Source: JAYSYM01 sp964543475
GTDB taxonomy: Bacteria; Bdellovibrionota; Bdellovibrionia; Bdellovibrionales; JAMPXM01
Direction of reading: 5' to 3'
DNA: 64,000 nucleotides
Assembly: GCA_964543475.1 (NCBI GenBank)
Contig: CAZIYJ010000001.1
Span: 310,001 to 374,000, forward strand
The notes under the pieces were generated by a model. It did not search any database. It worked only from the letters and a program-made list of their open reading frames with translations, and was not told where the DNA came from. Made by a program: the position numbers and the translations under genes. This document shows, piece by piece, positions 43,108-52,246 of the stretch; the stretch's first letter is position 1, and every line of letters begins with the position of its first letter.

Positions 43108-44781
43108 TTAAAGACCTAAGTCTTTTCGCCACTCAAGCTCTCGATCGATATGCGCTTGGACTTTCTTAAACTCCTCGTGCTTTCGAGCATCGCTCCAGCC
43201 AAGTTCGGCCTGGAAAACTGCGCCAATGGTAGGAAGCAGACTTACGCCGTGATCGCGGTACGACAAGAATAGCGGCGCACGACGAGTATAAAAATCGACA
43301 AGAGTCATACACATTGTATTGCGAATTGCATGCGACGCTTCGACGGCCTGACATTTTTGCTGATCATCCCCATTATGCAAATAAGCGGCGCCGGCTTTTA
43401 AAATATCCCAAGCTTCTTCGCCGTGACGTTCAACTAACCGAACGGCAACCTCTTCGCCGATACCGAATGCGGCACCGTACTGTTTGGCCATCCGCAAGTT
43501 TTGTTCTAACTTTTCAACAGTCGCTTTTGAGTTGAGTGGCTGATCAGTATGGTTGTGAGCAAATTTAAGCTGTTGCTCGAGAGGATAAGCCTCAAGAGCA
43601 GCTTCAATCGTTTGCTCGGCCATCAATCGATAAGTCGTATACTTTCCGCCGGCAACGAAAGTGACATTTCGATGATCGCGGTAAATTAAATGTTCACGAC
43701 TGGTTTTGCTCTCTGTGACTGAGCCGTCGTCAACAAGTGGGCGTACACCTGCATATGTTGCAATAATATCTTCTGCGGTAAGCTTTGCTCCCGGAAAATA
43801 TTCTCCTGCGACTTTAAGTAAATAGCGAACGTCTTCAGCCGTTGCGCGCACTTCGCTAGGATCTTCTTTAAAGTCAGTATCGGTAGTTCCGATGATGATC
43901 ATTTCGTGTCTTGGAATCCCGAATACGATGCGCTTACCTTCGGCCATCACGACCGCTTGAGGTAAGTTAAGTCGATTGCGATCAAAAGTTAAGTGAACGC
44001 CCTTAGAGGGGCGTAATACTTTTTTCCAGTCCGTAAAAATACTCGAGGCCACTTTGTCAGTCCATGGGCCAACACTTGTAATAAAGTGTTTTCCTTTAAT
44101 GGTAAATTGACCGCCACCCAGCTGATCTTCACAAATCAAGGCGCGAACTTGTTCTCCTTCGAAAACTGCGCCTGTAGCTTTGACATAGTTAGCGCAGACT
44201 GCACCGAGAGCATTTGCCGAACGAAGAGTTTCGATCGTCAAACGGTCATCGTCCATGTACGCGTCTGAATAGACGAATGATCCAAGTAAATCTTTTGATT
44301 TAAGAAGTGGAAGCCGCTTCATCGAGCCATCTTTACTTAAGCGCTCATGCATTTCAGGCGCTTCAAACATTGAAAGCGCATCGTAGAGCCACATACCAAG
44401 GCTCATCTTAAACATTCCAACTCGCCCACCTTTGTAGAGCGGCAAAACGAATCGAAGTGGGTGTACAAGATGGGGTGCGATTTCAAAAAGTAGACGGCGC
44501 TCTGAGAGCGCTTCAAATACCAAACCAAATTCTAAATTTTCAAGATAACGAATCCCGCCATGAATTAGTTTTGACGACCGCGAGCTTGTACCTTCTGCAA
44601 AATCCTGCATTTCGACTAACGCGACCGACATTCCTCGAGACGCTGCATCTCGAGCGGCTCCTGCGCCTGTAATCCCGCCACCAATAATAACAAGGTCGAA
44701 CTCTTGTTCTTGAAACTTCTTTAAGTTCTCCGATCGAGTTTTTGGAGAAAATCCCTCTGACAATTTCGCTGGAGCTGCCAT
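43108..44781 (-). CDS. glpD: FAD-dependent glycerol-3-phosphate dehydrogenase
   Basis: A 557-residue enzyme with the dinucleotide-binding motif DLVIIGGGITGAGAARDAAS near residue 30, then SSRSSKLIHGGIRYLE, GPWTDKV and ATYAGVRPLVDDG, all typical of GlpD/GlpA. It oxidises sn-glycerol-3-phosphate to dihydroxyacetone phosphate at the inner membrane, feeding the quinone pool. ATG at 44781 has AAAGG seven bases upstream, and a GTG one codon earlier abuts the stop of the GNAT gene. The two genes are thus adjacent with no gap. Confidence 0.93.
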   Translation of the reverse strand: MAAPAKLSEGFSPKTRSENLKKFQEQEFDLVIIGGGITGAGAARDAASRGMSVALVEMQDFAEGTSSRSSKLIHGGIRYLENLEFGLVFEALSERRLLFEIAPHLVHPLRFVLPLYKGGRVGMFKMSLGMWLYDALSMFEAPEMHERLSKDGSMKRLPLLKSKDLLGSFVYSDAYMDDDRLTIETLRSANALGAVCANYVKATGAVFEGEQVRALICEDQLGGGQFTIKGKHFITSVGPWTDKVASSIFTDWKKVLRPSKGVHLTFDRNRLNLPQAVVMAEGKRIVFGIPRHEMIIIGTTDTDFKEDPSEVRATAEDVRYLLKVAGEYFPGAKLTAEDIIATYAGVRPLVDDGSVTESKTSREHLIYRDHRNVTFVAGGKYTTYRLMAEQTIEAALEAYPLEQQLKFAHNHTDQPLNSKATVEKLEQNLRMAKQYGAAFGIGEEVAVRLVERHGEEAWDILKAGAAYLHNGDDQQKCQAVEASHAIRNTMCMTLVDFYTRRAPLFLSYRDHGVSLLPTIGAVFQAELGWSDARKHEEFKKVQAHIDRELEWRKDLGL

Positions 44782-44784
44782 CAC

Positions 44785-45237
44785 TTAACCTTTCGTCGTC
44801 TTGACTTCGAGAACTTTTTCTTCAACCAAGGTCGGATTCCAAACCTTAAGTGCATTTTCCAAATCATTTGAAAACAGAACTCTTTGCATGTGCTTTTCGC
44901 GCGCCACTTTTATCGCAATCTCAATAAGTCCCGAGTGAGCGACGGTGTCTTCACTTTCGAGGTGTTCGACCCAAACCGTTTGTGTTTGCCCGCGAAAATG
45001 AATAAACGGCTGCGCCATAAAATAGCCGACAAACTTTCCGTTGAGTTCGGCAATAAAACTCCAGCCAGTATTGAAGTAGTGTGAAATCGCTTCTTTGCGC
45101 CAGCGAACCTTCCACATCGCCATCATGCGCTCCATTTCAGGAAGATTTCGGTCAAATCTTTCTTCGGAAAACGCGAATGCACGGTCGACATCGTTTAAAG
45201 TCGCAACTCGATATTGAATCTGTTTAATAGTATCCAC
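44785..45237 (-). CDS. GNAT-type acetyltransferase-like protein
   Basis: About 150 residues from GTG 45237. The pattern YRVATLNDVDRAFAFSEERF, then WSFIAELNGKFVGYFMAQPF and HSGLIEIAIKVAREKHMQRV, resembles the beta-strand and helix order of GNAT folds, but the acetyl-CoA loop (R/Q-x-x-G-x-G/A) is not clear. The open frame extends upstream to 45354 but would overlap the divergent phosphatase gene by more than 60 bp, so the shorter start is preferred. It ends directly before glpD. Confidence 0.55.
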   Translation of the reverse strand: MDTIKQIQYRVATLNDVDRAFAFSEERFDRNLPEMERMMAMWKVRWRKEAISHYFNTGWSFIAELNGKFVGYFMAQPFIHFRGQTQTVWVEHLESEDTVAHSGLIEIAIKVAREKHMQRVLFSNDLENALKVWNPTLVEEKVLEVKTTKG

Positions 45238-45289
45238 AGCGCAATCATACGGATTGTCACAAATCACGTCATCAGGAATACTGTTGTCG

Positions 45290-46072
45290 ATGAAACAACT
45301 AAGTAAAGGTCCTCTTTCGCAGTTCACGACCGAGTTCAAAAAATCTTTGTTCACTAAAATCGACCAGGCACTTGCCGAAGGTGCAGCTCCGATCGCTGTC
45401 TTCGACGCAGACGGAACTCTTTGGGATACCGATATCGGCGAAAACTTCTTTGATTACGAAATTGAAAACTGCAATTTAGATGCTTTGAAGAGTGTCGATG
45501 ACCCATGGGCTTACTACAGCGCTAACAAAATCCCTGATCCACGAGTCGGTTACGCTTGGCTTGCACAGATCAACAAGGGATATCCTTTAAACCAAGTTCG
45601 AGCTTGGGCAAAGCAAGCGGTCAATTCAATTCATCCAGTTCCGGTTCTTGATTCAATGAAAGAGCTCATTGAATTTCTGAAATCTCGAAAAGTAGAAGTG
45701 TTCATCGTGACGGCTTCTGTAAAATGGGCGGTCGAACCTGCTGCAAGTTTGGTGGGCATCGACTTCGATCATGTGCTCGGAATCACGACCAAGGTCCTGG
45801 ATACTCACGTCACTGACACGGTTGAGTATCCAATTACATGGCGTGACGGGAAGGCCGAAGCATTACTTAAACGAACAAACAATGTTCGACCAATGCTGGC
45901 TGCAGGAAATACATACGGAGATATTGCACTCATCAAAACGGCCACTCATATAAACTTGGCGGTCTCAACTCAGAGCGAAAAAAACGCGCTCTATGAAGAA
46001 GAAATTCGATTAGTAAATGAAGCCAAGCTCAACAATTGGATGATGCACGAATTTAGATCGCTACCACGCTAA
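45290..46072 (+). CDS. HAD-family phosphatase
   Basis: About 260 residues. Motif I is VFDADGTLWDTD, where the two Asp are the nucleophile and acid/base. Motif II/III elements are IVTASVKWAVEPAA and the C-terminal AAGNTYGDIALI. The arrangement resembles phosphoserine-phosphatase-like HAD enzymes, where the last motif is GNSxxDxxM. The substrate is unknown, and no signal peptide is seen. ATG at 45290 was chosen over a TTG at 45254 because it leaves room for the divergent promoters. Confidence 0.7.
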   Translation: MKQLSKGPLSQFTTEFKKSLFTKIDQALAEGAAPIAVFDADGTLWDTDIGENFFDYEIENCNLDALKSVDDPWAYYSANKIPDPRVGYAWLAQINKGYPLNQVRAWAKQAVNSIHPVPVLDSMKELIEFLKSRKVEVFIVTASVKWAVEPAASLVGIDFDHVLGITTKVLDTHVTDTVEYPITWRDGKAEALLKRTNNVRPMLAAGNTYGDIALIKTATHINLAVSTQSEKNALYEEEIRLVNEAKLNNWMMHEFRSLPR

Positions 46073-46081
46073 CAGCTGCAA

Positions 46082-46618
46082 CTAATTGCGACTGTCGATC
46101 TTAAGAGCTTTTTTAATATTTTCGAGGGTGGCACTCGCCTTCATTGCTTGAGTGAATGCCTGCTGAGTAATGATTTCCATTAATTTGTTCGACCATTCTC
46201 CGCCTGTTTTTTTGAGCATCTCGACATAGCCATGGTCGAGGAGGGCGCGAAGATTTGAAGTCAATTCAACGTGAATATTCCCAGCCAAAACTTCTTTTCC
46301 GACGGCAGCGGTTAATGAGGCCATTTGGTCCCCATTTTGCCCAGTAATCACGCCAACAGACTCTGGCTTAACGTAAAAAATCAAATCTGGGTTATTGGCT
46401 GCTCGTTTTTCGAGAACAACCTCGCCATTTTTGCTCGACAATGCGCACTGTACGACATCACCAATCGTAATTCCGAACTCGGTTCCCTCTTTCAAAGCAC
46501 ACAAAGTGTTTTTGATCGCCGAACTACTCTCTACGAAGGTCTTCAATGAAGTAAATGTCTGATCGATGCTCACGTTGCCTTTCCTTTTCTTGGCCTCTTC
46601 CTGGCCTAATGCCGCCAT
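46082..46618 (-). CDS. SCP2-like lipid-binding protein
   Basis: A 178-residue protein resembling the sterol-carrier-protein-2 fold: a strand region (EFGITIGDVVQCALSSKNGE), ANNPDLIFYVKPESVGVITG, GNIHVELTSNLRALLDHGY and C-terminal helices. The assignment is by pattern only. The ATG at 46618 has a weak ribosome binding site. A GTG at 46573 follows AAGGAAAGG and is an alternative start. It is divergent from mreB with 92 bp between. Confidence 0.45.
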   Translation of the reverse strand: MAALGQEEAKKRKGNVSIDQTFTSLKTFVESSSAIKNTLCALKEGTEFGITIGDVVQCALSSKNGEVVLEKRAANNPDLIFYVKPESVGVITGQNGDQMASLTAAVGKEVLAGNIHVELTSNLRALLDHGYVEMLKKTGGEWSNKLMEIITQQAFTQAMKASATLENIKKALKIDSRN

Positions 46619-46710
46619 GCCCTGAGTTCACATCATAATCATAGCTGCAATGCTTGCGTCACCACGTAAATTATCTGTAGGATTACAGCCTGACCATAAG
46701 GAAAACAGCG

Positions 46711-47754
46711 ATGTCATACTTTGATAAGTTTTCAGATTATTTCTCTAACGATATTGCGATTGATTTGGGAACGGCGAATACGCTCGTTTACGCCAAGGGT
46801 CGAGGCATCATCCTCGATGAGCCTTCGGTAGTTGCAGTTCAAAAGAATTATCGCGGAATGCAAAATCGCGTTCTGGCCGTTGGAAAAGAAGCCAAAGACA
46901 TGCTCGGTCGTACTCCAGGCTCGATCGTGGCAATTCGTCCAATTAAAGACGGCGTTATCGCCGATTTCGAAGTCACTCAGTCGATGTTGAAATATTTTAT
47001 TTCAAAATCAACTGGGCACAAAAAATCTTTCATTCGTCCGCGAATTATTATCTGCGTTCCTTACGGAATTACTCAGGTAGAAAAACGTGCGGTAAAAGAA
47101 TCTGCGCACTCAGCAGGTGCACGCGAAGTTTATTTGATCGAAGAACCAATGGCTGCGGCTATCGGCGCAGGTCTTCCAATCACTGAACCTACTGGCAACA
47201 TGGTTGTCGACATGGGCGGTGGTACAACGGGTGTCGCGGTTATCTCGCTTGGCGGTATCGTTTACTGTAAATCAATTAAAGTTGCCGGCGATAAGTTTGA
47301 CGAAGCGATCGTTAACTACGTTCGTCGTCAGTTCAATCTTTTGATCGGCGAGCAAACTGCTGAAAAAATTAAAATTAAAATCGGTAACGCTTATCCATTC
47401 GAAGAAGAACGCGTGATGGAAATTAAAGGGCGTGATCTTGTTGCGGGCGCACCAAAAACAATCGAAATCACAAGCTCTCAAGTTAACGATGCGTTGATGG
47501 ATCCATTGTCAGAAGTTGTCGATGCAGTTCGAACAGCTCTTGAGAAAACTCCACCTGAGCTTGCGTCTGACATCGTCGATAACGGAATCGTTTTGACGGG
47601 TGGCGGAGCATTGCTGGCAAACCTTGATGTCTTACTTCGTGAGCGAACGGGTTTACCTGTGACGATCGCTGAAGATCCATTGACGTGTGTTGTGCTTGGC
47701 TCTGGAAAAGTTCTTGATGAGTTGGATCTATTGAAGCAGCTAACTACTGATTAA
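46711..47754 (+). CDS. mreB: Rod-shape actin homologue MreB
   Basis: A 347-residue actin-fold ATPase with DIAIDLGTANTLVYAKGRGI, EPSVVAV, LIEEPMAAAIGAGLPITEP, MVVDMGGGTTGVAVISLGGI and LTGGGALLANLD. Its filaments guide elongasome peptidoglycan synthesis. No mreC or mreD follows, so this copy is separate from the usual operon. It is followed 13 bp later by the sigma-like gene. Confidence 0.95.
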   Translation: MSYFDKFSDYFSNDIAIDLGTANTLVYAKGRGIILDEPSVVAVQKNYRGMQNRVLAVGKEAKDMLGRTPGSIVAIRPIKDGVIADFEVTQSMLKYFISKSTGHKKSFIRPRIIICVPYGITQVEKRAVKESAHSAGAREVYLIEEPMAAAIGAGLPITEPTGNMVVDMGGGTTGVAVISLGGIVYCKSIKVAGDKFDEAIVNYVRRQFNLLIGEQTAEKIKIKIGNAYPFEEERVMEIKGRDLVAGAPKTIEITSSQVNDALMDPLSEVVDAVRTALEKTPPELASDIVDNGIVLTGGGALLANLDVLLRERTGLPVTIAEDPLTCVVLGSGKVLDELDLLKQLTTD

Positions 47755-47767
47755 AGTAAAAGGCCAG

Positions 47768-48253
47768 ATGACTGAAGAAACCCAACCTAATGTTTCTTTG
47801 CGACGTTTCGCCCTTTTCTTTTTCTTAGCATTCTTAGACGAACGCTTGGCTGCCGAGATTTCTGATCGCGCAGCCGCAACCTACAAAGTTAAAAACAATA
47901 AAAATCTAGATGCTGACTCGCCAGAGATGAGGCTTCTCACAATCGAGCTTTGTCGCTCGTACTGGGAATCAAACAAACGCCGCATGGCACGACAAGAAAT
48001 TAAACCCAACGTTGAAGCGCTCGGAAAGTTTCCCTCTGGAATAACGCTTCAGCCTTGGATTAAATTTCACAAACAAACTCCCGACGAAGAGATTCTCACA
48101 TTCTTGCTTTCCGAAATTCTCAAATTTTCAGAACTTGAAGTTTCAGAGGCACTTAAAATATCGATAGGAACACTTCGCCATCGAATCAGTCGCACGGTTC
48201 GAGTCCTCGGCAGCTTTGCGCTAGAGGCCGATAAGGGAGCGAAGAGTGTCTAA
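47768..48253 (+). CDS. Sigma-region-4-like HTH protein
   Basis: A 161-residue protein whose C-terminal 55 residues (DEEILTFLLSEILKFSELEV followed by SEALKISIGTLRHRISR) look like region 4 of an ECF sigma factor, with the helix-turn-helix and GTLRHRISR in the place of GTVKSRLSR. Residues 1-100 lack a clear region 2 for -10 recognition. The stop overlaps the next gene (a membrane protein) by 8 bp, the usual layout of a sigma/anti-sigma pair. It may be a divergent sigma factor or a sigma-like regulator. Confidence 0.6.
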   Translation: MTEETQPNVSLRRFALFFFLAFLDERLAAEISDRAAATYKVKNNKNLDADSPEMRLLTIELCRSYWESNKRRMARQEIKPNVEALGKFPSGITLQPWIKFHKQTPDEEILTFLLSEILKFSELEVSEALKISIGTLRHRISRTVRVLGSFALEADKGAKSV

Positions 48254-49373
48254 AGATAAAAAGCGAAAGCTCACTCCTTTCTTATGCCAAGAACTCTTAT
48301 ACGATTACGCGATCGACTCTCTCGATCCCGACCGTAAAGCAGCGGTGAAAGAGCACTTAGAAGAAAATGCAGAAAGCCGTCGAACGCTTCAGACAATTCA
48401 TAAAGGCTTTGATTATGCCGCTCGACTTTCAGAATTTGAAATTTCAGAGTCATTAACGAGTCGGCTGCAAGAATCAGAAAACATTGTTTCGATCAGCAAG
48501 AAAGTTTCAAATTATAGCGATTACCCCGATTGGGTGAAGTGGTCGTTGGCTTCGATACTTGCATCTCTTTGCATAGCGATGATCGCTGTCGTTATTCCTT
48601 GGAAGACTCTCATTAAGCGATCAACTTCAGATAGTAACACCGTAGTGCTCGCTCCGCTTTCGAGTGATAAAGAAGCCGGTGAACAAGAGCAAGACGATGC
48701 GGTGACTGAGCATGAATCAAGTGGCGACTTCGATGAGTCTGGGGCCCCGGTAGAAGATCCGGTGCCAGTAGCACAACCAACTCCTGCAGTACAAAAACCA
48801 ATTCTCACCGGAGCTATTCCTCCGATGGATAAATTGCCGAAAGTTGCGAGTGCTCCATCTTCAACGCCCATCGCGATTATTAAGCCAGCTGCGACACCAA
48901 AACCAGTCGCGCAAATACCAGCCGTACAAAAACCGACAGCACCAACTGTTATCGCTGCAGGATCTCCTTTACCAGTCGAAGCCGAAACTCCTGAGCAACA
49001 AGCCGCCGACACGGCTGCAGTAAATGAAGTAGCCTCACAAACTGAGGAGTTATCAAATCAACCGCCTCGAAAAGAAGATAAAGCCAAAGGGTTTGTCTTT
49101 CGAGGATTCATGACGGTCCCAAATATCGAAGACGTTTCTGATCAAATCGTACAGCAGATCAAAGAGCTAGGTGGCGCTAAAGCAGGTGAAGTAGAGCTTG
49201 GCTGGAAGCGCGGAACTCTTCGTTACTTCCATTTCACATTGCCACAAGCGAGCGAAGAGCGGCTGCTCGAGCTGCTTCGTGCCTATGGTCCAGTCCGGAT
49301 CTCTAAAGATCCACACCCTCGCGTGATGCCTGAAGGACAAGTTCGGTTTATTCTATCAATAGACGCGAAATAA
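48246..49373 (+). CDS. Anti-sigma-factor-like membrane protein
   Basis: A 375-residue protein. Residues 1-85 are cytoplasmic and helical (LCQELLYDYAIDSLDPDRKA, similar to anti-sigma N-terminal domains), one membrane helix lies near residue 97-118 (WSLASILASLCIAMIAVVIP), and a Pro/Ala-rich periplasmic linker leads to a C-terminal domain of about 95 residues (GFMTVPNIEDVSDQIVQQIK). No zinc-binding HxxxCxxC is seen. Coupling with the preceding sigma-like gene supports a role as its regulator. The histidine kinase gene follows. Confidence 0.6.
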   Translation: MSKDKKRKLTPFLCQELLYDYAIDSLDPDRKAAVKEHLEENAESRRTLQTIHKGFDYAARLSEFEISESLTSRLQESENIVSISKKVSNYSDYPDWVKWSLASILASLCIAMIAVVIPWKTLIKRSTSDSNTVVLAPLSSDKEAGEQEQDDAVTEHESSGDFDESGAPVEDPVPVAQPTPAVQKPILTGAIPPMDKLPKVASAPSSTPIAIIKPAATPKPVAQIPAVQKPTAPTVIAAGSPLPVEAETPEQQAADTAAVNEVASQTEELSNQPPRKEDKAKGFVFRGFMTVPNIEDVSDQIVQQIKELGGAKAGEVELGWKRGTLRYFHFTLPQASEERLLELLRAYGPVRISKDPHPRVMPEGQVRFILSIDAK

Positions 49374-49392
49374 ATTTCAGCACTGAAGACTC

Positions 49393-51351
49393 ATGAAAAA
49401 TACAGTTCCTAGAAAGAAAGCCCGTAGATCGATTCGCACAATGCTCATGCTTTGGGGCTTTCTTTTTTCTATTGTCCCGCTCTGCTTTGTTGCGGGCTAC
49501 TCACTAAATAAATACGAAGAAGCGGTCGACAACGAACTTGTTCAGCGTCTAAAGGGCAATGCTCGCGAATTTATTACGCTCGTACAAGATTACGACACTT
49601 ACCTTGAAACTCGAGCGGGCCGTTACCGCAACGACACCTCACTTGTTTACTACCTTTCAACAAACGCAGTTTCTCAAGCCAAAGCAAGTGCACAGCAGTC
49701 GCTGAGGAATACTTACGTCACTGAAATGTCGCTTTTTAATAGCGAAGGACTTTTAATTGCTTCTCTTGATCCACAAGGAACTGCTCCAGATGCGGCTGCC
49801 GGTGCAGGAGATATCTATCTTTCTGATTCGTATCGCGAAACGTTAGTAAACAAAGGGCAACTGAAGGTCGCAACCGCGGCCAAAGACAGTCTTGATCTCA
49901 TCTCAATGGTTCGCTTGAATTCAAAAACTGGTAGAACCGCGGGTTTCGTTGAAGAGATCATCAGACTCGGGCCTGACTTCTTGGCAAAATCAAAAGCTCG
50001 TTTTGGTTTTGAAATTATGATCTTTGATCCGAGCGGAAAGCTAGTTGCCGGAAGCCATCCTGACTTCAAGCTGCACGACCCAAATCTTTTTAAAAATGTT
50101 GCAACTGGCGAAGAGGCATTTTTCGAAATTCCAATTCGCGAAGACACCTACGGCTTTATCGTTAGCCCAGTGAAGTGGGGCGACACTCAATTTATGGTTG
50201 GACTCGGTGCTTCGAAAAAAGCGACTAACGAAATTAAAAAGAATATTAACATTACATTTCTCTCGGTCATTGGCTTTGTCATCTTCTGTTTGGTGATCGG
50301 TATTTGGTTTGCCGTTCGACTTGCAGTGCGGCCACTGAACGAATTAATTGATGCTCTTCAAACCATGGATCAGCGAGACGAAGCGATCGAAATTCCTGTG
50401 AAAAGTGATAACGAAATCGGCGCATTAACCGAGAGCTTCAATGAAATGGCAAGACGAACTCGGGCCGCAAGAAACGAACTCAACGGAAAAGTTCGCGAAA
50501 CCGAAGCTGCGTACAGCGAGCTAAAAGAAACTCAAACTCGTCTCGTGCACTCTGCAAAAATGGCAAGCGTTGGTCAATTAGTCGCGGGCGTTGCGCATGA
50601 GTTGAATAATCCAATTGGATTCATCTATAGCAACATGAGCCATTTGCGTGACTACACTTCAAAACTGTTCTCGCTCATCGAAACGGCTGAGAATCGGCCC
50701 GCAGGGCTAAAGGCTGCGAAACAAGAAGTAGACTTCTCTTACATTCAAACCGACTTACCTCGCCTCATCCAATCCTGCGAAGACGGGGCGCGCCGAACAC
50801 GCGACATCGTTTTAGGTTTAAGAAATTTCTCTCGTCTCGAAGAAGCGAAAATTAAACGAGTGCAGGTGCAAGAGGGTATTGAAAATACACTTCGTTTGTT
50901 GAGTGGTGAGCTTAAGGGCCGCGTCACTGTTCACGCAGATCTTAAGCCTACTCCCGAAATCATGTGTTATGCCTCAGAGCTCAATCAAGTGTTCATGAAC
51001 ATTCTCTCGAACGCGGCACAAGCCATCGACGGCGAAGGTGAAATCTGGATTTCTACGGATCATCAGCCAGGTTCGGGAAGAATTGAAATTAAAATTCGCG
51101 ATTCTGGTAAAGGCATTAAGCCTGCAGACCTAGAGAAAATCTTCGACCCATTCTTCACCACAAAAACTGTGGGTGAAGGAACAGGCCTCGGACTTAGTAT
51201 TTCTTATGGAATCGTTCAAAAGCACGGCGGAGATATCGCCGTTAAATCAGAACTTGGCAAGGGAACAGAGTTTACGATCGTCTTACCGATCGAAGGCCCG
51301 CAAGCGAACGAGCAGGCCAAAGTAAAACCGCCCAATAAACCAACCAGCTAA
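49393..51351 (+). CDS. Sensor histidine kinase
   Basis: A 652-residue membrane kinase: first membrane helix at about residues 16-36, a large periplasmic Cache-like sensor to about 285, second membrane helix near 290-312, and a HAMP domain (VRPLNELIDALQTMDQRDEA). The HisKA site is ASVGQLVAGVAHELNNPIGF, with the phosphorylated His in AHELNNP. The ATPase has NAAQAI, IRDSGKGI and GTGLGLSISYGIV. No response regulator is adjacent, so its partner is unlinked or it is an orphan. It shares a direction with the sigma-like pair upstream. Confidence 0.9.
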   Translation: MKNTVPRKKARRSIRTMLMLWGFLFSIVPLCFVAGYSLNKYEEAVDNELVQRLKGNAREFITLVQDYDTYLETRAGRYRNDTSLVYYLSTNAVSQAKASAQQSLRNTYVTEMSLFNSEGLLIASLDPQGTAPDAAAGAGDIYLSDSYRETLVNKGQLKVATAAKDSLDLISMVRLNSKTGRTAGFVEEIIRLGPDFLAKSKARFGFEIMIFDPSGKLVAGSHPDFKLHDPNLFKNVATGEEAFFEIPIREDTYGFIVSPVKWGDTQFMVGLGASKKATNEIKKNINITFLSVIGFVIFCLVIGIWFAVRLAVRPLNELIDALQTMDQRDEAIEIPVKSDNEIGALTESFNEMARRTRAARNELNGKVRETEAAYSELKETQTRLVHSAKMASVGQLVAGVAHELNNPIGFIYSNMSHLRDYTSKLFSLIETAENRPAGLKAAKQEVDFSYIQTDLPRLIQSCEDGARRTRDIVLGLRNFSRLEEAKIKRVQVQEGIENTLRLLSGELKGRVTVHADLKPTPEIMCYASELNQVFMNILSNAAQAIDGEGEIWISTDHQPGSGRIEIKIRDSGKGIKPADLEKIFDPFFTTKTVGEGTGLGLSISYGIVQKHGGDIAVKSELGKGTEFTIVLPIEGPQANEQAKVKPPNKPTS

Positions 51352-51369
51352 ACCAACCAACTCATCCAG

Positions 51370-52167
51370 TTAGACTTGACCGTCAGTCTTAGGTTTTTCG
51401 CCAGCTGGAACTTCTTCTTTTTTCGGGCAGCCTTCTTCAGTGCGAACGCCTTCAATCACGTTCTTTTTAATTGCGACATTGAGAACAAGTTCTTTCTCCG
51501 CAACCAAAGTTTTCTTCTCACATATTTGAGAAGCAGCACCGGCTACGCCGATTCGTTCAACAAAGCTATCACACTTGAAGTACTTTACTTTGATTAAGTT
51601 TTTGCCTTCGCCGACATTGATCGAATTATTCAGCTTTAACGAGTTTGAAACTGGAAGTTGAATGTCTCCATCAGCTTCAAGAACAAGAACAGATTTATTT
51701 TGTGTTTGTGAAACATCAGCAACTGAAGATTCTGATTTGATCTTTGCACACGTGCGATCAGACTCAACTTCAACCGCGAAGATAGTCGCTGCGACCGTTG
51801 GGCCTGTAACGATAACTGAGCCTGAAGCCTCATAAACTCTGCCTTCAGTTAACACGTCTTTTCCGCTGCACTGAGCATTTAAAACATTGGTGTTCTGAAC
51901 ATCAGCGATGATCTCAGTTGTGATTGCCGCTGCTTCAGCAGCTTCGCTGATTTTCTGGCTTTCTTCGCGTTTAACACAAGTCAGTTTCTCGGCTACCACT
52001 GGCTCATCTTCAAGAAGCATTCGATCAAGTTGGACCGTTTCGCGTTCAATTCCGCCGTTTCCATCCCGAATTTCTGAATTAAAGTTCTTTCCTTGAGGCG
52101 CCTTCACGCACCCTGAAACTAGAGCCGCAGTGCCAATACACGCCAATAAACCGAAAATTTTACCCAT
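51370..52167 (-). CDS. Lipoprotein of unknown function
   Basis: About 265 residues with a lipobox VSGC at residue 18-21 (MGKIFGLLACIGTAALVSGC). The Val/Lys/Glu-rich body has conserved-looking cysteines and no recognised domain. The start at 52167 has AAGAGG seven bases upstream and is better than the ATG two codons earlier. It converges with the kinase gene and lies 80 bp after a metallophosphoesterase. Confidence 0.65.
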   Translation of the reverse strand: MGKIFGLLACIGTAALVSGCVKAPQGKNFNSEIRDGNGGIERETVQLDRMLLEDEPVVAEKLTCVKREESQKISEAAEAAAITTEIIADVQNTNVLNAQCSGKDVLTEGRVYEASGSVIVTGPTVAATIFAVEVESDRTCAKIKSESSVADVSQTQNKSVLVLEADGDIQLPVSNSLKLNNSINVGEGKNLIKVKYFKCDSFVERIGVAGAASQICEKKTLVAEKELVLNVAIKKNVIEGVRTEEGCPKKEEVPAGEKPKTDGQV

Positions 52168-52246
52168 ATACATGCCTCTTCTTGATTACAATTCCGTTAA
52201 TAGATTCGGCGACTTAGATTGCACTCTCCGTGCCGGATAAATACCA

